Shown here piece after piece: positions 44,985-58,089 of a DNA stretch of 64,000 nt. The translations under genes and the position numbers were made by a program. Position 1 is the stretch's first letter. The number at the start of each line of letters is the position of its first letter. The notes under the pieces are model-generated. The model worked only from the letters and a program-made list of their open reading frames with translations. It was not told where the DNA came from and ran no database searches. The DNA comes from Megaleporinus macrocephalus (lineage: Eukaryota; Chordata; Actinopteri; Characiformes; Anostomidae). Location: contig CM038705.1 in the NCBI GenBank assembly GCA_021613375.1, positions 12,724,711 through 12,788,710 of the forward strand, written 5' to 3'.

Positions 44985-45875
44985 GTCAAAAAATAAGAAA
45001 AATAAAAACAAAATAAAAAAATTCTTGAATCAAGCAAATTTAACTGCTAGTATAGTGAGAAAAGTTAGCTTGTTAAGAATTCTTGAAACAAGAAAAAAAA
45101 TACTTGTAGTCTGAATTATCTTGTATTATTACAAAAACACTCAATATTAACTAATATAAGACATTATGACTAGATTTAGGCAAAACCAACTTGATCAAAC
45201 ATAATAAAAATAATCTATAAAATGCCTATTAAATTAATTTTGTTTTGAGAATTTTCATAAAACTTCATTTGGTCAAAAAAAAATTTAAATTATAATCCTT
45301 TAATAATTTATTGTTTTCTAATTTACAACTAATTCTTATAATAAGACTTATGCAATAATGTTGTACTCTATATAAGGAACAGTAAAACAACCACATGCAG
45401 TATGGTCAATTTTTTTTTTTTTTTATTAATTCCAGAGACATGACATATGTGCTTAGAAAAAAAGTTCCAATGAGGCTACATAGAATTTAACAAAAGAGAA
45501 GTGTGCAGTATGTATGGTGGTGGTAACTCAACCTCACTTTAAAACTGACAACAAACGATACATTTCTCTTTTGGCTTAGATAAACAAAAGAACAACATGT
45601 TCCTGAATTTGTTATGGTGTTTTATTTTTAACAATTAAACTCCTCTGAGAACGAGAACACCAAACGAACAGCAAACAACCAGCTCTATTATTTACATATC
45701 AAACGTTTTAAACAATCAGAACTGATTTTTCCTCAACCAAAGTCATGTCATGCACCACATACCACCACTTCTTTCTGTTTAATAGAAAAATATGGATAAA
45801 CCCAATTACATTTTTTAACTGAATTGTTTAACTACACCAAATAATGATGTCAGTAATATAAATCAAATCACATTA
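44985..45875. mobile_element. AT-rich MITE-like sequence and flank (unit 2)
   Basis: Copy of 16,870-17,904 lacking the cactgcaaaa end. No gene was seen. Confidence 0.3.
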
Positions 45876-47900
45876 TCAGTAGGGGTGTAACAAATACCTG
45901 TAATGACAGCAACTGCTGTATGGCCATAGGATACTTTCTACTCTCCCAACTAACTTTTTCCACTCTGACAAAGTTTTTTTGTAGGATGAAGTTGCATCCT
46001 GATCATGAATGGTATCCTGCAGAACTTCTGTCTGAGGTATTGACAGGAGTGTTGCGATGCACTTTGGATAGGTCAGATGAAATGCATAGTAGTTTGCTAA
46101 AAGATAGAGCACACCTGTGTCGATGTTTTCTTTTGAAAAATGTTGTCACAGGTGTAGACTCAATGGCCAGCATGCAGTTGTTATTACAAACGATCAGAAC
46201 TGGACTGAAGACTGGTCTTCTCTGAATACAGAGTATGGAATAATGCTGTCTGAAACATTCATTTAAATCAAAGTTTGAATCTAAATTTGGTTTCTAATGA
46301 TTATGAAGTTTAGAATACAAATTGTAATCAAACTACATTCAGAAAAATCTAGAACCTGATGATTAAAATAAAAATTGAAATGGAATGGTGAATTCACCAT
46401 TACACAGGATAGAGCACACAACCTTGCTCAATTCACTACTCATGCAAGACAAGTTTTATTACATATCACTTGCAGACCACAAACAAAAGTATTCCAAAAG
46501 GCATTCCCTATCTCCTAATTTTGTCTTAGATAAATTTCACATACAAGGCATTTCTTATACATTTCTTACCTCAAGAACATGCACCATCGGCTCACTTGCA
46601 TGTCCCAACTTCTTGGGTAGGACCACAGGTGAAGGGAACATCTCAGGCAGAGCCTTCATCATGGCTACAGAGCGTGTCACTGTTACAGACATAAGTAGAT
46701 TAATTATTAAATATATTTTATTTGTGTTGACCATTTAATTACCATTTTTAATTACCATGTTTAAATAATAATTTATACAATTTTGCACAAAAAGTTGGAT
46801 CAACTGGGGTGCAGGGTAGTGTGTAGTCTGTATTAATGAATTAAAAAAATAATGTTTACACATTTTGTTTTAAACATCAAGCTCACCCAGCATAAGTGTA
46901 TAGCAGCTGTTTAAAAAAAATCCTGAAAAGTTTCTAATCTTTGTTCTGTGTTGTTGTCGGTCCCAGAACCTTTTTAAAAACCCCATAGAACTGAGCTTTA
47001 CCATAAAAGCTCTCCCAGTGGGTCTTCAGGTCAGAAATAAAGTCAACTAAATATTTAGACTGTACATTTTTTTTTTCTATGGGGTAATTTTTGTTTACCA
47101 TGTATTCTAGATCCTAACTAGAGCAAATTGGGTTAAAAAAACTCTACTGTTAATAAATAATTTAGACAGCATGTGGGAGATTTCATGAAAACAGAATTAA
47201 ATGACATTAAATAACACGTTTACAGTACTGCCCAGCACTAAATTAATATATTAAATATTTTACCAGCTGAGAAGTATGCAAACATTTATACTATATATTA
47301 TAGTTATATACATAGAGGTTCAGTTTTCATAAGCAATCATTGATGGTGTACTGTGTTTTTAATCAGTGAAACTTAAAACTGGCTTTTGTGACATTAATAA
47401 AATGTTGGTTCACAAATGGAACAAACACTTAACCAAGTGAGTCTGCAGTTTACAGAGTTATCACGAAGCATTTGATAATACTCCACAAGCTGCTTTGCCA
47501 TAGCCCGGACATCATTTTTGGATGGATACATAAATTCAGTAGTAGTTGCTCTGATGATGGACACCATGTTGGTCACCGTGTTCCTCACTAATCGGCAGTG
47601 AAGTTCTTTTGAAAGAGTGCATCCACCTTCTTGGCCAACACGCTGCATTTTAAAATACTGCTTTCTAATATGTTCCAGCTCACTGTCAGTATACACAACA
47701 TACTCATGTTGTGGAGGTGTAGGATTGATGGACAAGGAATTTCTGAAACACAGCAGGGGTTGACTTGTACAGTGGCCAGCCCTCCGCCATTCGAACCATT
47801 CTCTTGATTAGAAGATGCTGCCTGCTGCCCCTGCTAAAGAACATTAAGCTGATAATACAATTCATAAACTGAAACACTTGGCTGGTAATCAAAAGTTTAC
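45876..47900 (-). pseudogene. Broken copy of a multicopy uncharacterised fish protein gene (unit 2)
   Basis: More complete than the unit 1 copy. The upstream exon (about 47,400-47,735) reads LVRNTVTNMVSIIRATTTEF, then YPSKNDVRAMAKQLVEYYQM, as in the fish family. The middle exon (46,565-46,690) has MMKALPEMFPSPVVLPKKLG and a GTAAG donor. The last exon (45,890-46,220) has AIESTPVTTF, but one extra base in a T/A run (ttttt against tttttt, followed by caaaa) shifts the frame before YYAFHLTYPK. N-terminal exons are not seen. The family has no assigned function. Call based on remembered family motifs. Confidence 0.55.
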
Positions 47901-47927
47901 AAAAGTTTTTAACTAAAATATAAATAA

Positions 47928-48004
<77 letters not shown>

Positions 48005-48020
48005 CAGCCAAGTGTTTCAG
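47869..48020. repeat. (TA)n tract inside 16-bp inverted repeat
   Basis: ctgaaacacttggctg (47,869-47,884) and its exact reverse complement (48,005-48,020) flank about 70 bases of TA repeats (47,931-48,001). This gives a strong foldback. Absent from unit 1, where the whole region is deleted. Confidence 0.85.
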
Positions 48021-48469
48021 TGTCGTCCAGTGTTCATTTTTGAAAAAAAGTAACTATTCTGTTCTGTTGCATTTTTTTGTTTCATCCAATTTTTCATTAC
48101 ATCAAGAATTCCTGTGTGTGCTTTTGTATAAAGACATACAATGTAGGGTTGTTGGGCCCAAAAGTACAGTTTTTATTTTTAATTAATAGTTTACATGTAA
48201 AGATTGGTGTCAGACAGTGGTTTATTTAGTGTTGTGTTTAAACTCAGACCACTATATAGCAGTGTTGTACTCTTGTTGGATCCCACTACTAGGAGAGCAT
48301 AAAAGACCTTACTTTATACATATGATGGTATGTTTTTATTCTATGACAGTTTATTGAATTGTAACCCCTGTAATGTGATGTTTTGTATCAACAAGTTTTA
48401 GCCAACACACAGCCTTAATACAATGACTGGCCAATTTACATGAAATTTAATTTCTACACTCAATGTTCA
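48021..48469. other. Non-coding stretch of unit 2
   Basis: The part before about 48,270 has no counterpart in unit 1. The rest matches 19,487-19,680. No gene was seen. Confidence 0.5.
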
Positions 48470-48675
48470 TATTTTCAGCTCTGTATACTTTATCACCCTG
48501 TCAGTGTCACTGCAGTGCTGATCCACAACCCAAATAATAATAGCTGTCCTGTGGTGGTCTATCCTGTGGGGTCCGGAGTACTGAAGAACAGAGTTAAAAT
48601 AATAAAGGTCTGGGATTATAGATCTACAAAGTGCTCAGTGGAGCTGAAAGATATACAGTGTGTGTAGGAGGTGGT
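48470..48675. mobile_element. Half of a palindromic fish MITE (unit 2)
   Basis: Near-identical copy of 19,680-19,885. Confidence 0.6.
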
Positions 48676-49444
48676 TTTTAATGAAGTGGCTGGTCAATGT
48701 TTGTAAAAAATGTTCTGAAGATAAGACATACTGTATGTTTATACAAAATGTTTTTACACTGTTGTATTAATGTTATTTACTCTGTTTGTTATAAAAGCAA
48801 TGTACTCTGCCACAATGGCAAACAAAATAATAAATTACTTTTTAGTCACAAAGTGTCATCAGTTTTATTGGAAAATATGTTAAATCTTTTTCTCCCACCA
48901 GACACTGTTAGGTAGTGTCACAGCCACACAATGAGCACCATACTACAGTACAAGATCTGTGAGAAGTCCCAAAATGTTCTCAATCACTAAATGCAGCTTT
49001 CAAAGTACAACAAAATCATCTTTTTATTTATTTCCTGGGTCCTGCATGTTGTAAAGGCACAACATTTCTTTTAAGCAGAATCATGCCAATCCTTTGGATA
49101 CCCAACGACATGAAGGCCCTTAAATCTGGGCTCAGGTCTAAAAATCAGCCATGTCTAAATAAATATATTGAGGTATTTTATAAACTGACTAGAGGACAAG
49201 CCCCATTTTAATTAGCTTGATGGGCAGTTTTTACTTTCTTTGTAGAGAATAGACAATTTTTTTTTTATCACTAATTTTAATACAGGTGTGACACAATTTG
49301 GGTTAACACAAAAATGATGACACTCCTAGTAAATACTGAAAATAACTTGACCATAGAATTTATAGACTAACATGTTAAGGGTAAAGACTATAAGATCATC
49401 TTCAAACAGCTTGATGTTCCTGTTACTTCAGTCGCATATAAGAG
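48676..49444. other. Non-coding stretch
   Basis: Copy of 19,886-20,652. No features recognised. Confidence 0.5.
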
Positions 49445-52400
49445 CTAGTTTAGTACGTAGGACAATAATCTTGGTGGTCTGAGGGAGGAGGTCAGTGGAT
49501 TCAAAGCAAAGAAAGAACGTTCAGGATTGCAAACTGGGTTGAAACATAGTATGTATATGTGAGGTTTATGTTGTTTTTTTATTGAGGAACAGCTTTGAAA
49601 ACAGAACATGTTTAGAGTTACCCTGCTCATTGGATTTAACCTCAAATAATCGTGACAGAGTATCTGCCTTGGTTTTGCATGTGCCTGGACGATAAGGAAT
49701 CTGAACATCAAAACGAGATCAAAACAACGGCCAACAAGCCTGACAAGAATTTAGGCATTTTGCCGAATGTAGATACTCTAAATGTTTATGATCTGTTAGT
49801 ACAAGAAAGGTGTGTTGAGCACCCTCTAGCCAGTGGTGCTGGTTCTCAAAAGCTAGCTTAATTTAACCATAATTTCATTCAACAGGGAAAAATTTGTGTG
49901 AAAAATAAGCAATTAGTTTCAGTTTTGGAGGTTCACCACTGTGTTGCGAAAGAACAGCACCCACTCCCACACCTCCACAACGAAAGGTCACATGGGATCT
50001 GTGTGCTGTAGTATAGGTGCAGTGGTGAATCTCCTCCCAAGTTCCTCAAAAGCCCTCTCAGCCTGGAGATTTTAGTCTAACCTCTTGGTATTGCCCTTAA
50101 GTAGGGAAGTTAGAGGAGCAGCGACGAGCTGTAATTTCTAATAAAGTGTTTGTAAAAGTTTGTAAACCCTAAAAACTTCAAAAGACTGCAGATAGGCTGG
50201 CCAATTTGTCACTGCATCTTACTATCCTCCAAACACAAAAGACATAGCCAGGTGTTTGTAGTGATCTTTTGTGGTGAGGAAGGCTGTTTCCTTTATCATC
50301 CTCTCAAGTCCAAACAAGACTATATGAGCTGCAAAGATCCAACTTCGTGAACACTGTGGCTCTTCTGAGTTGTACCAGAGCAGTAAGGATATGATTAATA
50401 GATATATGATATAGGATATAGATGTTAATAGAGTTTAGGCCATGATAGTCTATACCAGGTCTGAGACCGCCATCCTTTTCCTTAACAAAGAAAACGCTGG
50501 CAGCCGCAGCAGAGGTAGAGGGACGTATATAACCCTGGGCTAATGCCTCCTGTATGTAATTTCATGGCTGTCTCCTCCACTTGTGTAAGAGGGTATACAA
50601 CTGATTTCAGGGGCATTTGATTGTCAATTAACTCTATCGTACAATCATATGGTCTATGGATGGGTAATTTACTGGCATTGAGCTTATAGTATTCTCTGGA
50701 CTCTTAATGGTAGTAGAGGATACAGACAGCTGGTAAAATAAAACACAGTTATGAAAACAATGACCAGACCACTTAACATTCTCCCATTTAGACCAAGTAT
50801 CACGAGTGTTTCACTAGGGGACTCCAATTGTAACAGAGTTACATGTGGTATAATTGACTATGCTTTTTTGTATATAGTTTATACCCTTTCTATTCCAAAT
50901 AGCATGTTTGCAAAATGGTATGTTTAGTAAGATAGAGGAATGATTCACTCCACTATCTTGTGTATTTCCCCATTGTGGTCACATGGAGCGATGTCAGGAC
51001 CACATTGGTGTATCAAATAAGACTATGACAATATAAACAGGAAGTAAAAAAAGAAAGCGAGGAAGAGGGTGAAGTGGAGTGTGCAGCGTTTTAAAGCTAA
51101 AAACTCGTGTTGGAAGTTCTATTTGTCCTGTTGGTACGAGTTCGTGTTGGGGTGCATCTGGGGTGCGGGAAGCTAACAATGTTTTTTTTGACAGATTGGT
51201 GTTTGTGTACATTCATATATATATCTTGTTTTGGTGTTTATAATTGGATTTAAACTTGAAAATACTCACTCGGATGGTTGTGAACATGGTAAGTGCCGCA
51301 GGAGAGAAAAAATACACCGCCCGACCTCTTCTAAGGTGTTTGTAACTCAATTAACTAAAGTTTATTTGACTCTTTTTACATCAGAGTTCTCATAAATAAT
51401 TAGGGGCGAGTTACACAATGATCACAGCAAATTTGGAACATTCTAACACAAAGAAACTAATCTACTCTGAATGTAGAGCACTAACGTCAATGGAAATAGT
51501 TACAGTAGTTTGTGAGATGGTCCCTTGGCCAACCGGTTCTCCATCAACGGCAGGCAGTCCTAGGGATTTCTTAAGTGGAACAGTAGGTATTTGAAGCTGC
51601 TTGGCCACATGTGATTGGATAACGTTTCCCTCAGCTCCAGAATCAATCAAGACAGGAAATATAGCAGAGAATCCCTGATATTGGAGGGTGACCGGTATGA
51701 GCAAAGACCTCGTGACCATATAAACCGTGAAGTTACTCACCCTGTTGATTTGTGTTGACGTGTTTTTGTGTAGCTGGGGTCTTTGTGGACAGATTTGACA
51801 GTTCCGAATAACATGTCCAGAGTCTTCACAGTACAGGCACAGACCACCGCGATGTCAGCAATTCCTCTCCTCTGGAGACTGACGCAATGTATCGACTTGC
51901 CTGGGCTTCTCTGTAGTGTGGTTGAAGTAGGCTCTGGAAGCTGTGGAGTGGCGTGGATATAAGCGAAGGTTTGCTGGAAGTGGGTGTGACAGGACATTGT
52001 AGATCGGTGTCGACACCGCTCCGTGCTTGAGATGATCCAGCCGGATGGTGAGAGAAACAAGATCCTCCTGTGATAGACCCTCATCACGGCAAGCCAGCTC
52101 CTTGAGAATGTCCTGGATGAGACCACTGTGGAAAACAATGATCCTAGCAGGTTCGTTTAGTCCACTGCCGGCAGGCAGTGTGTGGAATTCCCCTGACATA
52201 ACTTAACCAGTAATTCCCCAGATGACTCCTTAAAGTCCTGAAAAAAATGCTTGTAAGTCCCAAGTTCATAAGTTAGCCAAACAGCAGTAGCAGTAGTCCA
52301 ATCCAGGGCAAGGAGATACAAGATTTGCCAGAACTGGGAGAAGAGTTAGAAAAATAAATAGAGCACTGAAGAAGAAAAACTCAAAATTGATTTGGAGCTC

Positions 52401-52880
52401 TGTCAAACTTATCTGGTTTGCTTACCGGGAATGAACCAGCCAACGAGGTAGAATGTGTGATTGGATCAGGCTCCGGAGCAGATGAGATGTTAACTTGATC
52501 TATTTGATCAAAGATATTGTGTAGATTCACGGATATCTGTGATAGATGGTTGTGCTGTTCAGTTTGTTGTTTCGCACAATGCTACCAGAACAAGTGAGAG
52601 AGTCAAACAACTGATTATGTCGGGGAAGCAGAGGGTGAGAGAGAGTTGTGATTGATATGTTGTAAACATGCGGGTGTGACATCATCAGGAAGTCAGGAGT
52701 TAGGCATTGCTGGAAGGAACAGTCAGCTGGACATTTTGATACAGTGCTAGATTAAAATTATTTTCTAAACATATTTATGAAGGACAACGAAAGAAGTAAA
52801 TTGGACTGAAAGTGTAAAAGCAGTAGTGAAAAGTGACTTTTTGTTTTACGTTTAGGAAAATGCCAGTAAACCGCCAGCTT
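49445..52880 (-). mobile_element. Gypsy-1 Ty3/gypsy retrotransposon (unit 2)
   Basis: Same insertion as 20,653-24,300. It has RNase H (about 49,610-49,860, with YRPGTCKTK), reverse transcriptase pieces (about 49,970-50,660), protease with DSGAEGNVI (51,462-51,740), a CCHC gag end (about 51,790-51,850) and a longer open gag frame (51,855-52,199, with EGLSQEDLVSLTIRLDHLKH) that is shortened in unit 1. It carries the same LTR-like insertion. Inactive, with no LTRs seen. Confidence 0.8.
50829..51415. mobile_element. Solo-LTR-like insertion in gypsy-1 (unit 2)
   Basis: Same TGTAAC...GTTACA insertion and CAAT duplication (50,825-50,828 and 51,416-51,419) as in unit 1, but 587 instead of 831 bp. 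A 244-bp block is missing after ttcgtgttgg, at a short tgcat repeat. The insertion therefore predates the duplication. Confidence 0.7.
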
Positions 52881-53489
52881 TTCCGTCACCAGATTATTAT
52901 TTTCTTCTATCAGGAAAACTGTTATTTGTTATTGTAAATTGTGAAAAGCTTCAGAAAATAATTTTTATAGTAATAACAATAATAAGAACAATTTTCTGAT
53001 GCTTCTGTTCTGAAGGATGTGGTGGAATGGGGGTACCATTTGCTTATATGAATCAAAGCCCACCCTATCCCCTAAATATTACCTATAACCTGATTCTACT
53101 GTAGGTAAGGTAGTAAAATCACTGTATGTATATTTGTATATTTACTTAGAACAACATTTGTGGAATTACAGTGAATTGTATATACATAAACAAACAACAT
53201 TATGTGTACTTCTGTTTATTATTAGATAAATCCAATTAAAGCTTACTTTACAGACTAAACAAGATACCCCAAATTCCATGGTACTGCTGTCAGAAAACTT
53301 TTAAATTACACATGCTGTGTCTGTATTATATACTTATACAACCAAAACAATTATTATTTTCTTTGGTTGCATGAAGCTGAAATGAAATGACAAAACAATG
53401 TATGTTGAGGTTTCCTGACTAGACAAGACTAACATGAACGTTAGACAGTAAGGCTGTGTCCTAAACAGCACACTCTAGAACATTGCATA
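52881..53489. other. Non-coding stretch
   Basis: Copy of 24,301-24,910, with a weakened hairpin near 53,336. No gene was seen. Confidence 0.45.
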
Positions 53490-53913
53490 TGTGACGAATC
53501 AGGATGACGAAGCCGCTTGCAGATACAAAGTGAGGCTTTAATATCCAAATCGAGATCCACACACGTAGTCAAAAACAAGCGAAAGTCAAAATCCAGTAAA
53601 TACGAAAGACACAGGCAAACAAAGTCCAGGGGGAAATACAAAAGGGAAACCATATGGAAAACAGAGTCGAAAACCAGAAAAAGCAATAACAATAATTATA
53701 TGAACCGCTCAGTTGTTCAAAGAGAAACAAAACCTCGCAAAACCCCAGGCTTTATATCAAACAGACCTCTCTCCAACAGGTGCAGCTATTTAGTTATGAG
53801 GCGACTGAGAACGGTGATTGGAGCAGAAAGGAGAGTTGGCAAGCATGTGATTCCCCTGGGCATTCTGGGAAGTGGAGTCCCTATAGGCCTCTGAGCCTAA
53901 GGGATGCGTGACA
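53490..53913 (-). repeat. 3' LTR of gypsy-2 (unit 2)
   Basis: 424-bp copy of the unit 1 LTR with the same TGTCACGC start and GTCACA end on the minus strand. The purine tract next to it is shortened by a small deletion. A 125-residue plus-strand frame across it is a chance frame. Confidence 0.8.
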
Positions 53914-55650
53914 GTACCCCCTCCAGGTAGGTCTCAGAAAGAAACCGACCAGGACGACTACCACATCCCCAACCAGAGGTCTGGACAGGAACTGGACATA
54001 AGGAGACTGTCTTTGATGGCCCACAAGACGGGCAGGGATTGAGCTGGACAGGGTTTTCTTAGGGCGACCCCCCCTTGGATGAGGAGCTGGTCTAGTGGGA
54101 TGCTGACTATGAAAATCAGCAATAAGGCCAGGGTCTAGGATGTCTCGAACTAAGACCCAACACTGCTCCTCAGGGCCATAACCCTCCCAGTCCACCAGAT
54201 ACTGGAGCTCTTCTCTACGTCTCCGGGAATCCAGCAACCTACAGACAGCATAAATGGGTGTTCCGTCCACCTCCCCTGGTGGAGCACGAGTGCCATTTGC
54301 CATGACCTCCTCTAAAGGACCTGAAACAACAGGTTTTAATAAAGAAACATGAAATGAACGTGAAACACGAAAACAGGAAGGTAAATCAAGTTTATAAGTG
54401 TCTTCATTAATTCTCTTCAACGCTTTAAAAGGAGCAATATACTTGGAGTTTCTTACTCCCCTCTATGGTTTGCCAGACCGCTGAGAAAGCACGCCCCCAA
54501 TCCCTGTCTCCGAAGCATCTACTTCCACTACGAAAGGCTCAGAGGGATCAGGGTGCTTCAAAATAGGAGCAGTAGTGAAGGAATTTTTCAATTTTACAAA
54601 AGCCTCTACCGCTTGCATATTCCAGGTCAATCTCCTAGGATTGCCCTTCAGTAATGTAGTCATAGGGGAAGCAATACTGCTAAAATTCCTGATGAACCGG
54701 CGATAGAAATTAGCAAAGCCTAGAAATCTTTGTAATTCCTTTACAGACGAAGGAGTAGGCCAAGTCACTACTGCTTTACTTTGTTGTTGTCCATGACTAC
54801 CACGTTAGTGCTAATGATATAACCCAAAAAGGCAACTGACTGCAAGTGAAATTCACATTTCTCACCTTTTACATAAAGATGGTTCTCTAGGAGTGTTTTG
54901 AGGACAGAGAGAACATGGTTTTATTCGTGTTTTGAAGTCCAGGGAATAGATGAGTATGTCATCTAGGTAAGCTATAGTATATTTACCTATGATCTCTCTG
55001 AGAAAATCGTTAATGAAAGCCTGGAAGACAGATGGTGCTATAGAGAGAGACCGAAAGCCATTACCAAGTACTCATAGTGTCCCCTAGTGGTCACAACTGC
55101 TGTTTTCCACTCATCCCCCTGTTTAATTCCGATCAGGTTGTAGGCACTCCTCAGATCTAATTTCCTGAAATATTTGGCTCCTTTTAACTGTTCTAGGGTG
55201 ACAGGAATGAGAGGAAGAGAGTAAGGATAGGTCTCGGTGAGTTGATTGAGACCTCTTTAATCTAAACATGGGCGCAAACCACCATCTTCTTAACATTCTT
55301 CTTAACAAAAAAGAACCCTGAAGCTACAGATGACGTGGAAGGTTGAATGAAATCTTGATCTAGGGCTTCTTGTATATAAGTATCCATATAGCGTTCTTCC
55401 TCCAGAGTCAAGGGGTAAACTCGGGAATTAGGCAGGATGGGGTTTTCAACCAAGTCTATGGCGCAATCACAGGCACGGTGAGGAGGTAGTTTGGTGGCGT
55501 TATTCTTACTAAACTCCTCTGATAAATCAGAGTACTCAGGAGGGACGTTAACAGATGTGTCAGCATGGGGACTCTCCACTGAGGTGGATCTAACTGCTAT
55601 TTTTAAGGTCATAATAAAGTCTTGGAGGCATTGTTCATTTTAAAATAGCA
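53914..55650 (-). mobile_element. Gypsy-2 pol remnant (unit 2)
   Basis: Minus-strand pieces: RT fingers (55,262-55,612, LPPHRACDCAIDLVENPILP), RT palm with a frameshifted YLDDILIYS at about 54,950, an RNase H start (54,463-54,768, with [13 protein letters not shown]) ending at a stop, and the integrase tail plus chromodomain (53,930-54,420). The RNase H and integrase cores are deleted, as in unit 1. Confidence 0.8.
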
Positions 55651-56944
55651 TGTTCTGACCACATTTTAATCACTGATTATTCAGCTTCTGTGGGCTAGCG
55701 TGACCAGATGAGAATGAGAGAAATTCAGGGCATGAGACTTGAGATGAGTGTGTCATGACAGAATAATTCGAATAATTTAGATCAAATACAACAATTCTAA
55801 TAATCAGTTATCAATATTATTACAATTATCGACAGATACTGAGCATATGATCACAATCATGTTGGCCATACTTGAATATAAGAATTCAACATCTATAGCT
55901 GACCTGCTGACCCCCCCCCCACACACCCCCCCCCCCACACACACACATACACACCTCCCCAGTTTTCTTTATTTTGTACATTTTTCTTGTGTGTTTATTG
56001 TAATTTATTGTGATGCTACTGGAATCTTAATTTCCCTGAGGGAACCCTCCCAAAGGGATCAATAAAGATCTATCTATCTATCTATCTATCTACACACACA
56101 CAGTTACGTTATGGCATCATCTCTTCATATCTTATCGTTCTGTATCATTTATTAGCTAATACACATACAGACAGCACTACTCTAACACCTTAGCTTTAAT
56201 AACACACAGACTAACCAACAACACCGCAGCTACAGCTTCTCTCACTCCTTTATAAACAGTAAACAGACCACCTGCAGCATTAGCCTGCTAAACTAAAATA
56301 AACCCTCAGAGAGTCACTCCTAGCTAACAATAACAGAATAAAGAGTGATCAGAAATGTGGACTGCTGATAATGACTGCAATGTGTTGGTTCTGAGTGATA
56401 AAGTATAAAAATACTCCTTTACAAAACTAACTAGACTCACAACACCAGTCAGATAAACACTGACACTGTGTGTGCGTGCGATGTGAAAAGAGAAGCTGGA
56501 TCATACCATTTTGCAAGGCTGGGGGGGCTGCTGTCTTTTCATTGTTAAAATAATTGGTTTAACCGTATACTCTCTATGTTTTAACATTTCCAGCTTGTCA
56601 GAGCTAAATTAACGTTAAAAGAGAAAAAAAAGTTTTTTTTACTATAATCTTTAGGGGTGCTGGGACTCAATTTAAATCTAAACTAGGGCTAGCTACGCCC
56701 CTGGTCTGCAGTTTGGGACGTGGTCAGAGAGTAATGTAACTTTACGTTTCAGAGTGTTTCTGACTAAAGTTAATATAAACGTTAGCTAACCAAAACCCTC
56801 CTAGTCTGTTACCATAACAACATATTATACTAAAGCTGTTTTTATTGCAGTATATTTTGATCATTGCTCTCATCACTGACTTCGCGTTTAAAGCTGGCTG
56901 AGCTACCCGATGCTGCAACGAGGCGAGAGCTCCGGTCAGTGAAT
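55651..56944. other. Non-coding block shared with unit 1
   Basis: Copy of 26,901-28,150 without the 108-bp duplication and with a Rex1-like insertion. The frame at 56,742-57,005 overlaps the junction with gypsy-3. No gene was recognised. Confidence 0.4.
55905..56100 (+). mobile_element. Rex1-like LINE 3' end with (ATCT)n
   Basis: Ends gggatcaataaagatctatc followed by more atct repeats, the classic Rex1 tail. It begins after a C-rich tract. Unit 1 has only a poly-C run here, so either this insertion is specific to unit 2 or unit 1 lost it. Confidence 0.65.
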
Positions 56945-57271
56945 CAACAATCACATTGACTGACTGGGCTTCACCCTCCCCGTCAAAATAAAATGTGGTA
57001 AACATTTACTCATTCCATATACTTAATTCACTTAACTCCTTGTTGGTAAATATTCACAATAGCATTATTTCTCCCTTAGACAATGTTTTCTATTAGCAGA
57101 GATACCAATGTAACCAAATATTCTTTCATATTCTTTTTTTTTAGAATAAGTCCAACAACAATTATCTGAAGGATGCTGCCTATACCCTTCAGTCCTTTGC
57201 ACATCATATGAGTTCAGTTATGCATATTTTGCTTTATCAGTTCTGAGAGTTCTTAACAGTTTATTCTTGTT

Positions 57272-57946
57272 TTATTTGTTCAACACAGTCCAAGGCCGCC
57301 ACAGTCCATTGGCATGCCGAGGATTAGTATCCAACTGCAACTTGACAATTTCTGCTTCCACAGTGCAAGGTTTACCCAGTTCTTCATATGTCAGGATCTT
57401 TGGTCGATGCCGCTCTCTTTGTGGATGACGATTTGCAGGCTGAGGGTCGGACTCTACATCACTAGAGGCGTCCTCTACTGGCACAAGGTTTCTGGTCTCA
57501 TTCAACTCCATAATATTTGTCCCATCGTCCTCCACTTCTGCAGAGTCGGTTAACTCAACATTGCTTTCACCTTGTCCTGGTTGCTTATCTCGTTTCTCTT
57601 TCTCGGGAACATAGGGTTGTGCATCCGGGTTGAGGGCAAGATTTCTTTTAGCCTGAGGTTCATCAAGTGGAAATCTGCAGACATATTCACATTCCTCTGC
57701 ACTTTCATTGTCAGAGTATTCTGCTGGCACTTTTCCTGTTTGTGCTACTCTTTTCTTAGGTCTTGTCTGTGCAACATTTGGGTCTGTTTGTTGTTTGAGT
57801 TTTATCCTCTGTCCGTTCTGGTCTGGTTTATCCAGGGGCAGACTGTCACATGGGAGTGACAAATTCCTGTGGAGCACCCGAGTTCTCCCACCTTCCCCAG
57901 GTCTAACCTCATAGACAGGACTGTTGCTGGCCTTTCTTCTTACCAC
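57272..57946 (-). pseudogene. Gypsy-3 integrase C-terminal part
   Basis: Frame of 224 residues with SPVYEVRPGEGGRTRVLHRN near the start, the usual end of the integrase in this gypsy group, followed by a long hydrophilic tail with acidic clusters. Ends close to the 3' junction. It is separated from the integrase core by a frame break. Confidence 0.7.
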
Positions 57947-58089
57947 AACGTGAACTCTGTCTTCCCATATGACCTAAGCTTACCCGGTCCACCTCTCTCA
58001 GACATGTTTCTGACTAACACTCTCCCTCCTGAGTGTAGGTCAACTTCATAAATTGTTTTGTCATAATTTCTCTTTCCTCTTAAAGCTTT

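Noticed and set aside
53517..53894. 125-residue plus-strand frame
   Set aside because: Lies antisense within the gypsy-2 LTR and its unit 1 counterpart is shorter and broken.
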